Assembly (NCBI GenBank): GCA_022376515.1
Contig: WTXI01000024.1
Coordinates: forward strand, 310,001 to 374,000
DNA length: 64,000 nucleotides
DNA from: Lactifluus volemus
Taxonomy: Eukaryota; Basidiomycota; Agaricomycetes; Russulales; Russulaceae
Reading direction: 5' to 3'
The first letter of the stretch is position 1. Each line of letters starts with the position of its first letter. The translations under genes were made by a program, and so were the position numbers. The notes beneath the pieces were generated by a model, which was not told the DNA's origin, ran no database searches, and worked only from the letters and a program-made list of their open reading frames with translations. Shown one piece after another: positions 33,901 to 43,824 of the stretch.

Positions 33901-35239
33901 ATGTCACATCCTGACTACAGTGCGCAAGGATGGAAACACATCCTAGTCTCTTTGGACGGTCCTGTTGCCATCTTGAAAATCAACCGGACGAAGCAGTACG
34001 CAAAACCCTTCCCCTTCCCCTACTCTGCCAATCGCAAAACTGAGTCTTCTCAATAGTCGCAACACGTTTGTGCCTTCAGTCGGGCATGATCTTGTCGCTG
34101 CTTACGAGCTTTTTGACCGCGATGACCGAGTGCGCGTCGTCGTCTGCACGGCTGACCCCACCGCTGCTGCATTCTGCTCCGGGGTACGACTTTGTTTGCC
34201 CTTCACCAATAATCACGATGGAGGTGACGAGCTATCATTTTCCCCCTTACCACAGGCAGATCTTTCACAAGGTTGGGACAGGATATTTAACGAGGACGAC
34301 GAACATCAGGGTCGACATAGTGAGTTTTTTTTTGTTCCTATCTACAACACCTCTTCACCACATCGAACCACGATTTAGCGCACAGGGACTCCGGTGGAAA
34401 GGTGACACTTGCCATCTTCCGCTGCAGAAAGATCACCATCTGTGCTGTGAATGGACATGCCGCTGGCGTGGGCGTAACCGGTCTCCAGCTCCCGTGCGAT
34501 TTCCGTTTCGTTTGGTCGGGAGCCAAGCTCTCTTTTCCGTTTGTGCGTCGTGGGATTGCAGCAGAAGGTGCGTTTTGGGCTATCACATAGTTCTCTCCCC
34601 CCCCTCTTAGCCCCCTCTCCGAGTCTGAGTATACCATACCGAGAACCGGAGAGAGAAGTGCGTGCACGCCGTGACACAGGGAGGGAGGGGCTTGAACGAT
34701 GAACCCCAAAAAAAACTTTCTCAACTGACGAAAGTTTCCTTGCAGCGGTCTCGAGCTATCTCCTACCGCGCCTATTGGGCTATTCGCGCGCGGTCGCGCT
34801 GCTGCTTGCAGGTGGCACATACAAGTCTGACTCGCCACTTCTCCAGGGACTCTACTATGCGACGTTCGCGAAGCGTGAAGACGTGTTCCCGGCTGCGCTC
34901 GCGTTCGCACACGAGCTCGGGGCGAATACGTCGCAGACGGGCGTAGCTTGGACAAAGGCGCTACTGTGGCGCGGCGCCGATAGTATCGAGGGACAGCACA
35001 TACTCGACTCGCGTGGGATTGCCGACTTGGGCTCGCGCGGGGACGCTGCGGAAGGTGCGCGAGCGTTCATGGAGCGTCGGCCCGTCCAGTTCAAGGACGT
35101 GCTGTCGAAAGATCTGTCTGATTTTGTTCCCTGGGTACGTCCACTCGTACTGATAGCGTGTTTATATCGTTCGTCGAGCCTAATGATCCTTTTTAAGTGG
35201 ATGGAATTGGACGTGAGACAGCGCAAATCAAAGCTTTAG
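33901..35239 (+). CDS. Enoyl-CoA hydratase/isomerase-family protein
   Basis: Seen: the start [20 protein letters not shown] and [11 protein letters not shown] splice to [20 protein letters not shown] and [21 protein letters not shown] (first oxyanion-hole strand). [20 protein letters not shown] and [19 protein letters not shown] (the GxxxGxGxxL...DxR core) follow, then [14 protein letters not shown], and after an intron [20 protein letters not shown]. The C-terminus is [13 protein letters not shown]. At least four introns. Known: crotonase-fold enzymes stabilise enolate intermediates of acyl-CoA esters; fungal members act in peroxisomal or mitochondrial beta-oxidation or as isomerases. The C-terminal SKL-like tripeptide (last residues SKL) is a classic PTS1, so a peroxisomal location is likely. 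Exact substrate cannot be told. Confidence 0.88.
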
Positions 35240-35792
35240 CGTTAGACAAATGGCGTGTGGGGGTATAAAATGGTTGGTATTAGTCGTGACCTTTTGGTGT
35301 ATCTAGTCGCATATTCGCACTATTTATGAAAAATGCCGAGAATGCTTGTCCGAGTAGCGGAGGACGACATTAAGCGACGTACTCGGCTGGTGCCGTCATG
35401 GGCTCATCGGGGACGATGCGACAGGGCCAGCATTTCCGCACATTCAAGAAACTGAGCGCACAAACGGATACAGGTGCTTTAGATCGAAACATAAATCTCG
35501 CGTATCAATTCTGGTCGAATGTGATCGAAAACAAATTCAAATTGTATCAACCAATATCAATCCACCTTGAATCACAGTTGAATTCAATGCAATAAACTAG
35601 GTCTTGTCGCGCCCCGCTGACACTTGGAAGAGCTGGTATAAATAAACTAGGGGTATGCCTGTTGCGACAGTGGACTGAACAAGCGGCGAGGGTACATTAT
35701 TTGTATGTTTGTTTATATTTATTTAATTCTATATTCAAATCTTATCAACCCGAATTAGGTCATCTGCCAGTGGCCGCGAGGCTTTGCGACCA
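35240..35792. other. Intergenic, upstream of PrpF gene
   Basis: No gene seen. The phrase AATAAACTAGG occurs twice (near 35591 and 35641) in AT-rich sequence; the PrpF promoter should be here. Confidence 0.5.
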
Positions 35793-37079
35793 ATGGCGTT
35801 TGCTCGTAGGCAATGGCATAGGTCCTTTTTACGCACCACCTTTCCTGCTTTCAGCAGTATCCTGCCCTTGGTCAGGCCCTCGTCATCCCTTGCAGGAGTA
35901 GCAAATCCTATTCCTGCTTCTTTCCTTAGAGGTGGAACCTCCAAAGGGATATTCCTCAACCGCGCCGATCTTCCTACTGACCCGTCACAGTGGGATGCCA
36001 TCTTTCTTGGAATAATGGGTTCCCCGGACGCGCAATACGGCCGTCAGATGAACGGGATGGGTAGTGGTGTGTCTAGTTTGTCCAAGATTTGCGTCGTGGG
36101 TTCGCCATCATTAGAAGCGCAGAAGGTGGCCAGTGCTGTCGCCGGGATAGACGTCGAGTACACCTTTGGGCAGGTTGGAATTCGGGACGGCGTCATCGAT
36201 TACTCGGGGAATTGCGGAAACCTGTCGAGCATGATTGGCGTCTTTGCCGTGGACGAAGGTATCTGCACACCCCGAATTTCGCAGCAGGGCCCCAACCCCA
36301 GATTGACGTGCACCGTGAACACATTCAACACCAACACGAAGAAACGAATCGACAATACGTTCCTCGTTGCTGAATCTGGGAACCGTTATGTCCCCGTGCT
36401 CGATGGAGAGCAAACGTCCATCGCCGGCGTTCCCGGCAGAGCATCCCCCATCCTCCTGGATTTCATATCTCCAAGCGGAGCTCGTACAGGTCAACTTCTT
36501 CCTACCGGCCATCCCGTAGAAAGCGTGCAGATATCTCTCCTCCCCGACTCTCGCCAGGTCACTCTCCCCGTCTCCTTGGTCGACGCCACGAATCCCACCG
36601 TCTTCACCAGCGACCGAGGTCTGCGTTCCGCGCTCGGCATCCCGGACGATGATGCTGCGATCGACTATGGAGACCGCGGTGTGGTAGATGTCCTAGAGCG
36701 CGTTCGGCAGGCAGGCGCGCGGCTTATGGGCCTCGATCCACTCGCCCAGGCGCAACCAAAAGTCGCCGTGCTCAAGCCACCGCCCCCGGACGATGCGGAT
36801 GCCGACATCGTTATCCACGCGTTCTCGATGGGGGTGCTGCATCGGGCCGTCCCCATGACGGTTGGGCTCTGTCTTGGAGTTGCCGCGCGTGTGCCGCACA
36901 CTCTCGCGTGGGACACCGTCGGGGGTCGGCAAGACTCGGACGCGGGCAAGCTTCTGCGCATCAGACACCCGAGCGGTGTGGTGGAAGTAGGTGCTGAACT
37001 GAGTAGTGGTGGGGAGGTGATGAGTGCGCGTGTCATGCGGACTGGGCGTAGGTTGATGAAAGGCGTCGTCTGGTGGTAG
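35793..37079 (+). CDS. PrpF-family isomerase (methylaconitate/methylitaconate isomerase-like), mitochondrial
   Basis: Seen: one uninterrupted exon of about 428 codons. The N-terminus MAFARRQWHRSFLRTTFPAF is Arg-rich and acid-free, a good mitochondrial presequence. The PrpF signature follows: PASFLRGGTSKGIFLN (near residue 45), LGIMGSPDAQYGRQMNGMG and SSLSKICVVG. Then DVEYTFGQVGIRDGVIDYSG and NCGNLSSMIGVFAVDEG, where the Asn-Cys-Gly-Asn motif carries a conserved cysteine. The second half has GHPVESVQISLLPDS and MGVLHRAVPMTVGLCLGVAA. Known: bacterial PrpF isomerises 2-methylaconitate in the methylcitrate cycle; fungal members may serve propionate or side-product metabolism. I start at the first ATG (35793); the open frame begins slightly earlier without an ATG. 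Confidence 0.92.
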   Translation: MAFARRQWHRSFLRTTFPAFSSILPLVRPSSSLAGVANPIPASFLRGGTSKGIFLNRADLPTDPSQWDAIFLGIMGSPDAQYGRQMNGMGSGVSSLSKICVVGSPSLEAQKVASAVAGIDVEYTFGQVGIRDGVIDYSGNCGNLSSMIGVFAVDEGICTPRISQQGPNPRLTCTVNTFNTNTKKRIDNTFLVAESGNRYVPVLDGEQTSIAGVPGRASPILLDFISPSGARTGQLLPTGHPVESVQISLLPDSRQVTLPVSLVDATNPTVFTSDRGLRSALGIPDDDAAIDYGDRGVVDVLERVRQAGARLMGLDPLAQAQPKVAVLKPPPPDDADADIVIHAFSMGVLHRAVPMTVGLCLGVAARVPHTLAWDTVGGRQDSDAGKLLRIRHPSGVVEVGAELSSGGEVMSARVMRTGRRLMKGVVWW

Positions 37080-39524
37080 TTGTTACTGTAATCGTATTGC
37101 ACAAACCACGCCGAATCACATATACATCCAACTAAAATCTGTGCAACCCCCACCCAGCACCTCTCTCGTCACTGCTGCTAAGCCCAGCGTGTCTCAGAAA
37201 TACCCTACACCATCAAGTCCGGTCCAAACAGGATGGCGATGGCTAGAAAGGGACAGGGATCAGGATTTAGAAAGCAAATTCATGACATAGAACCGGGTAT
37301 CTTGAGCGATCAAGTCGGATCTCATGTTTGCCTGCAGTCCAGTTGGGTGGGTCTGAAAGCTTTTGTCTGCACGTTTGCATCGCGGTTGCACTGAGGACAT
37401 TGCTGGAGCTGGGTTTCGAGGGGCATAGAACTGGGTTGTCCGAGCACTCACGGATTGCGTGCGCATTGAATTCGGACTCTCGTCGTCAGCACTAAAATAC
37501 CATCTCGCTCTTGCTGGAGACGTTTGCACCGTTATTCAATTCTGCCTTTCTTACTGCCGCTCGCTATGTCGTCATCGTCCGTCAGTCAATGCGTAGCTCT
37601 CGTTACTTTTCTGTAACACGTCCCTCGCACCACACCCTGTCTTCTTCACGTGTGCCTTGATGACGTGGTGAAGGAGTCGGGCCTCAGCTCCAATGGAGTC
37701 ATACAGAGATTGAAGAATCCAAAGTAAATCAAGTCGGGCCGAGAGGCCTGACTATCTGAAACGACTTTTAAGAGGGCTCAGTCGCAACCCAATTGAACAT
37801 GGACCCGTGTCAAGAGATTACATCAGCGAAACCAAGTCACATCATCCAAGCTTGTCCTGCACTGCGTAATCGAGGCCCCTACGTACGTAGACAAAAGCTC
37901 AGATTTTGCCATTTGCTTATGCTGCAGAAGCTCACACTTTCCTACAGGTGGCCTACCCAAAAGTTGGCTCTCTTCCACCAGATCCGTCGAGATCATGATA
38001 TCACCATCTGAAATCGCAGGCATCGATGAGTATTTTACCCGCTCAAAATGCTCTATGGCTCCTTCTCCCACCAAGTGTCTAGCGTACCTCAAACCAATTA
38101 TCGGGCTCCCTGTACCGGAAGTATGAACGCAAGGTGACTCGGAACGGTCCCCATGCAATTCCGTGCCGTGGCCTTTGGTCACGGTTGACTTTTGATAATG
38201 AAACCCAAATTGACTGTAGGAGGATTTAGGAGCAAGCACGTTCAATGACCTGCTCCAGTTTGCTTGCCGTTGCTAATCGAGTCGGTCGGGAATTCCTTCA
38301 CTGAGAAATGGGAATCCCATTTCTCACTCAAGGAATTCACGACGTCGACTCGCCTCTCCGCTTCGAATGGAGATGTCTCGCGTAAATCGGATTATCCTCG
38401 AACCCACCTACATCATCCTCCCACAAGGGGGTCTATTACCGTTGAACAATCGCAGGTATGACGATACACTCAGGAGCAGAGGCCCCACTGACTCGTCACG
38501 CGCAGAAATTTAGGTTCAAAAGTGTCTCATCCTTGCAGATTCACAATCTCGACTTCCCTGCCTCTCATTTCAGCCTGCAGCACATCTATATTACGACCTC
38601 ATGCGACCTCTGGATCGGTCGAAATCCGTTTGAAGAAGAGCCGAAGCACGTTTGTTCTAGTTCAGGGTCCAGGGGACTGCGTAAGAATTGAAGAACGTTA
38701 AAGCAGGCGAGTTGCCGAGATGGGACGGAACCGGCCAGCCGTACTAACGTGTACCCCACTCTGATCAGACCACCCTTTCTGATCACTTCCAATTTTCTCG
38801 CCCATTTCTTGCTCAATCGCCACAAAATTAAGCCTACAGTATCTAGTACCATGGTTGACCGTATTCTGTCCTTTTATTTTTTGGTAGAAATCGTAGTGCG
38901 TGGTGACCATGGTGTGACCGATCAGAAAGGGGGTACACGTTGTACTCCTGGGGACCGGCAAAGGTGCACGTCGCACGCACTGCAGCACAGGTGATGACAT
39001 TGTTAAAAGCAATGGGCTCATACCTGCACTGGAACAAACTCCTACATTTCCCATCCACTTACTCGTCTGCCTCATAAGGGCATTGTACTGTATCCGGCGC
39101 GGTCTCTTTCGGGATAAATGGGAGGCAGGGTGAACAAGCGAGATATCCAACAAGGCTGGATCTAGTGGTCACGGTCACAAAAACTGGCACTGCTTGTAGT
39201 CGTTGTTCTAACTCTAAAGTTACAAAATTACGGACGCTTTACGGTTACACTTGTCACGTGAGAGAACTGCCACCGCCAACGCTGCCAAGACAAAAACGCG
39301 GTGCCAAGACCTGGCAAGGCCCCAACTTGGCTGCGGGTTGCTGTACGCAATTCGTTCCGATCCTCTTGGCGTCCTTGGCGTCATAATACCAGTACCTTTC
39401 ACTTCACTTAGATACCACAACCCAACCCTTCCTTCTACTGCCACTCTCGTTAACTCATTCCGTCAGTCCCCTCCTTCAGTTTCCTCTCTCGTTCCATTCT
39501 TACAATACGAGAATTAGAGGTGTA
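37080..39524. other. Large intergenic stretch with a near-perfect palindrome
   Basis: 2.4 kb without a gene I can support on either strand. Open frames of up to 150 codons lack family signal and splice-supported continuation. The notable structure is the inverted repeat at 38278-38352. The right end (about 39250-39520) is pyrimidine-rich, as expected for a fungal promoter upstream of the exchanger gene. Confidence 0.5.
38278..38352. repeat. 75-bp near-perfect palindrome
   Basis: The arms meet at one unpaired base (38314). The inner arm GAGAAATGGGA pairs with TCCCATTTCTC, then GGAATTCC-type sequence pairs outward, and the outer CGAGTCG (38278-38284) pairs with CGACTCG (38346-38352). Over about 36 bp per arm there are three mismatches and a 2-nt bulge (38344-38345). 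Confidence 0.85.
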
Positions 39525-42245
39525 ATGCAGACTACAGAACAACCAAACGTGGATGGACCCACAAGTAAAGAGGAACCTCGTGTTCCCCGAGGACCATGGT
39601 GGAAGAGAACCATTTGTGACCTGCGAGAGCGGCACAAACGCCCAAGCCACTTTCGGGGTCCCCAAGCGTTCGTCAGAGTATCTTCGCCATAATCAAGTCT
39701 TCTCGTGAGCCCTCCTTTTCCCTCTCTTTCCCGACTCTTCTGACCTGCGAGCGTTCTTGTGTAGCGTTGAACGTCTTGCTCGTCTTCATTCCCTTGTCCG
39801 TGAGTGTCTTTACGATGACCTAGTTGGATTGCATCTGATCGTGGTTTTAGTGGATATTCCATTTTATTAAACTCAACAATACCTTGGTTTTCGTCTGTAC
39901 GCTTTTATCTTCTTGGTCACATGCCCACTTCCTGAATTGTATTATAGTCTCATTCCTGGCTATTGTCCCTCTTGCCAAAGTGCGCATCTCTATGTCTGGC
40001 CGTATGGGAGCCACTCATAATAGTGTAGCTCCTTGCTTTTGCAACAGAAGAGTTGTCACTCCGGATGGGACAGACCCTAGCTGGTTTACTCAACGCTACT
40101 TTGGTGAGGCTGATTGTTTCTATCATGCGTTAATATTGGTCTTCTGACAATATTGTGTTAGGGGAATGCGTGAGTGATTGAATCTATTATTGCATGACGC
40201 CTACTCATTGTGTTGCGTTGATATCGCATGCTTATTCAGCGTGGAACTGATCGTGGCGGCAAGTGGTGCCCTCACACCTCGGTAGTTTCTTGGCACACTA
40301 ACCCGTTTTCCAGATCATTGCCCTTGTGAAGTGCGAATTGACCGTTGTACAATCCTCTCGTGAGCATTCAATTACTCATGTCTTATTTCCCTTTCCCGGA
40401 CGGGACTTTATGGGACTGTGGTGATTGACCCCCCATCCAACGTGAAACGCGTTCGTTCTTGCTATTGCTATGCGCGAAAACGGCTTCTCGTGTCACATGA
40501 TATGTGGACTCTTGTAACGTGATTTCAATTTCATCAGCCGGAACATGTTGTCTGTGCTATTGCCAAGATTTCATTTCTCTCTTATGCATGTTGGCCCTTA
40601 GACCGTCGCTGACTGCGCCGCTTTTCTCTTTCAGTGGTTGGTTCTATCCTGAGTAACCTGCGTAAGCCACTTGTCTCCGCAATAGCTTACTTTGTTTGGC
40701 ACACTCTAACCACCTATAGTGCTCGTACTTGGAATGTGCTTCTTTGCTGGCGGTACTCGTTTCTCGGAACAGGGTTTTGGCATAAGTGCGTGCTTTACGC
40801 ATGTCTGTCTATTGCCGTCCAACTCAGGCGTGCATCCTTCATGACCAATGACAGGTGCCACTCAGCTAAATTCGTCTTTGTTGACTCTGAGCGTGATTGG
40901 CGTACTACTTCCTGCCGCGTTCCACAATGCTGTCCAGCCCTCAAACGGCATTACTATAACTCTCGAGCAGGAACGCCATGACATCCTTGCTATTAGCCAC
41001 GGTGTTTGTAATCGTTCTCATGTGCATTATCCTAGTCCATTGACGCCCATTCACCCAGGTTGCAATTATCTTACTTTTCAGTGAGTTTTCGTTCAACTCT
41101 TAGACCATGTCAAGTTGACAAAATCACCGTCCCTAGTCTATGGGTGTTATCTTTTCTTTCAACTGTTTTCACACAAGAATCTATACGAGGATGATAGTCC
41201 GGAGTCTATGAAACCGGAAACGACCCGATATGCTCCCAACATTGAGCGCAGACTGCATATTACTCCAGCGAAACCAAGACCCGCTTCCAGCCCGCCTCCC
41301 CAGGGTAGTGACCAGGCACATTCTGACAACCCCCAGCCAAATGTAGACTCAACGGAGGCGGGCTTGACGGGGGTTGAGGAAGACGACGACGAGCCCCAGA
41401 TGAGCGTACCGATGACTATTGGGCTCCTTGTTGTCATCACTGTGGTTCGTTGATAACCCAAGCTCATGACCGCTTCTGAAATTTGATGTGGGGAATAGCT
41501 CGTTGCTCTCACAGCCGAGTTTCTAGTTGACTCTATCAACGGTCTCACTTCGTCCGGACATATCAGCAAACAATTGTTGGCCTCATCCTTCTGCCAATCG
41601 TGGGAAATGCTGCTGGTGAGTTACCTGGAATGTTGGTTACTGGCGTCCCGCCTCTTCCTAACATGATGCCCTCCACGCGCAGAGCATGTTACCGCTGTCA
41701 TGGTTTCTGTCAAGGACAAGTTAACCTTGTCCCTGAATGTCGCGGTTGGTTCAAGTATCGTACGTACCTTTCCGTTTTGTCGATAATTTGTACTGATGCT
41801 ATTCAAATTTGACAGCAAATTGCGCTCTTTGTCATTCCGTACGTGTTTGTAAATGGTCATGACGTTGAGCTGATTGCATTTCGCAGTTTCATTGTCACTT
41901 TGGGTTGGATCTTGGGCAAGCCATTGACACTCCTTTTCGATCCTTTTCAGTCGATCGTTCTCTTCCTCTCAGGTTAAGGTCCCATACAGTTGACAATCTG
42001 GTTGTATGCTGACAGGATCTCTTCTCAGTTTTGACTGTCAACTACGTTGTACAGGATGGGAAATCAAACTGGCTTGAGGGCATGATACTCATGTGTGCGT
42101 ATGCCAGTCCTTTCGTGTGATTTGCCCCACTTTGCGACGTATCTGACAAGCGCGTCTCATAGGCCTCTACATAATAGTTGCAGTCACATTCTGGTTTTAC
42201 CCAGGGTCTGACTTGAGTGTGCTCGGGGTCGTGAAGTGTACTTGA
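39525..42245 (+). CDS. VCX1: Vacuolar-type Ca2+/H+ exchanger (CAX/VCX1 family)
   Basis: Seen: exons assemble into a textbook CAX protein. They give PSVRQSIFAIIKSSPLNVLL, VFIPLSWIFHFIKLNNTLVF and SFLAIVPLAK, then LLAFATEELSLRMGQTLAGL, LNATLGNAVELIVA and IIALVKCELTVVQSSL. The second half gives GSILSNLLLVLGMCFFAGGT, SATQLNSSLLTLSVIGVLLP and an acidic loop (EEDDDEPQ), then GNAAEHVTAVMVSVKDKLTL. The GNAVE and GNAAEH blocks are the two cation-binding alpha repeats. There are more than ten introns, one exon of only 8 nt (40162-40169), one of 22 nt, and a GC-AG intron at 40259-40313. One frame break near 39655-39658 (a G run one base short) separates the N-terminal 44 residues. Known: exports cytosolic Ca2+ into the vacuole using the proton gradient. 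Confidence 0.92.
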
Positions 42246-43082
42246 TTTCTGTTCTAGAGACGTGTTATTCTATATGCGCATCTATATTTCGGTGGTCCCC
42301 CCCATGCTTTAATTATACCGACTCGTATGAGATATTCCCTTCTTCTAGTTTCGATTCTCCTAGTTCATACCAGAAGCTCTCAATACCCCCGATATATATC
42401 ACGCGACCGTCAAACCAGGGTCATATGTCAGGTTGTGTTAGAGTCTGTACACACAGGACCTGCGGAACTCGTTTTCTGCCCTTGTTCGTGCCACCATAAG
42501 TTTTTTTTTAAATTCTTTTCAGAAAGGCGGTTAACAGCGGCGGCAGGGTTTCCTCCTGAATTTGAAATTCTGTCGAAGGAGAATGGCTGCGTTCATACAG
42601 AGCATTCTACAAAGGAAGATGTGTAAGAAATACACAAAACGTTATCGCAGGTCCGCACGCTGTTTGTATCTCAATACCCCGTGCCCATTCCATGTATCAT
42701 TTTGGCTTCGCGGTTGGGGCGGCGAGAACTTGGCTAAAGTCTCGAAATTTGTTTTATTCTCTCAATAAGAGTTCCTCCCCGCAGCTGCCCCGCGTTGCTC
42801 TGTTTGAGAGCACATCGACCAGTTTCGTAGTTTGCACCTCGCCCGGGCTAGATGTGCGGGTGGGCCAACTGTAACTGCGTGTGACGCTACTACTATTGGT
42901 TCTGTGATTAGATGAGGAAGCGAATGAGACACGCAAACAGGAGTAGCAGGATGTAGCGACAGTAGAACGCCATCTGAAGCTGTTAGCAGTTGGCACGGGT
43001 CATCACGACAAAAAATCCTGCTGCAATGCAAAAACATATGAAACGAGGAAAGAAAGGAAAGCTTATTTGATTCTGTAAAAAT
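42246..43082. other. Intergenic between VCX1 and tRNA-Val
   Basis: No gene seen. A T-run at about 42499-42507 may mark 3' processing of VCX1. Confidence 0.5.
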
Positions 43083-43167
43083 TGGTTCAGCCCGGGATCG
43101 AACCGGGAACCTTCTGTGGGCATTCACAAATGTGAGACAGAAATCATAACCATTAGACCACTGAACC
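43083..43167 (-). tRNA. tRNA-Val (anticodon CAC) with 12-nt intron
   Basis: Minus strand. Acceptor GGTTCAG pairs with CTGAACC, discriminator A. D arm GTCTAATGGTTATGAT; anticodon stem TCTGT pairs with ACAGA. T arm CCCGG-TTCGATC-CCGGG. The anticodon loop is C-T-CAC-A, then a 12-nt insert (TTTGTGAATGCC) before position 38, the canonical intron site after base 37. 73 + 12 = 85 nt. CAC decodes GUG valine. T-rich sequence follows on the minus strand only weakly. Confidence 0.9.
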
Positions 43168-43824
43168 TCTACCTTATTCTTGCTCTGAAATTTATAGAAA
43201 AGGTGGCGAGCATAGGTGGGTTGCCGCAATTAATTATCCAATTTATATTGAGTAGGGGTATACGTATCTCAAGTATTATAAGGGACTACCGTGCTGACGC
43301 AACCACCTTGCTTGCGGGAAGAAGGCTCCAACAACCAAGGCCTGCTTCTTGATGGCCAAGGACGCGGGTCCCATGCATGCATGGTGAAAGCTCATTGTGT
43401 GGACAATGAATTACACATTGTAATAACATGGACAGGCAAAGAGAACGTGGACCCGGTTTATTGGCACGATCTGTAGCTCGCGTTTTGTATTTAAAGGGCA
43501 TCGGGAATGTATTTTTGCAGTAGCGAATTCTCCACCTTTCCTCCTCTATTTGTGTGATCTTAAGCACATGCTTCCTTTAATTGCCTTCGACAACTCACTC
43601 TTCCTCAACTTCACTCGTACTTGCTTTACTCACCTCTCCCTCAACACCTCCCGGCTACCTCAATGTAGAGTCCGCCTGAGCTTTCGGGCTCTCACAATAC
43701 CAAAGGCCAAAGATTCAGATGGTGATCAACGATCAGACGAATTTCAGGAGGACTATCTACGTACGTACAATAGAAGAGCAAGAATACAGTCAACGGGTGC
43801 TACGAGTAGTTTGGTGTTACCCTT
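43168..43824. other. Intergenic between tRNA-Val and the FunK1 gene
   Basis: No gene seen; short frames only. Confidence 0.5.

Noticed and set aside
38586..39153. Minus-strand frames of 88 and 151 codons
   Set aside because: No family signal, no conserved splice junctions; left as intergenic.
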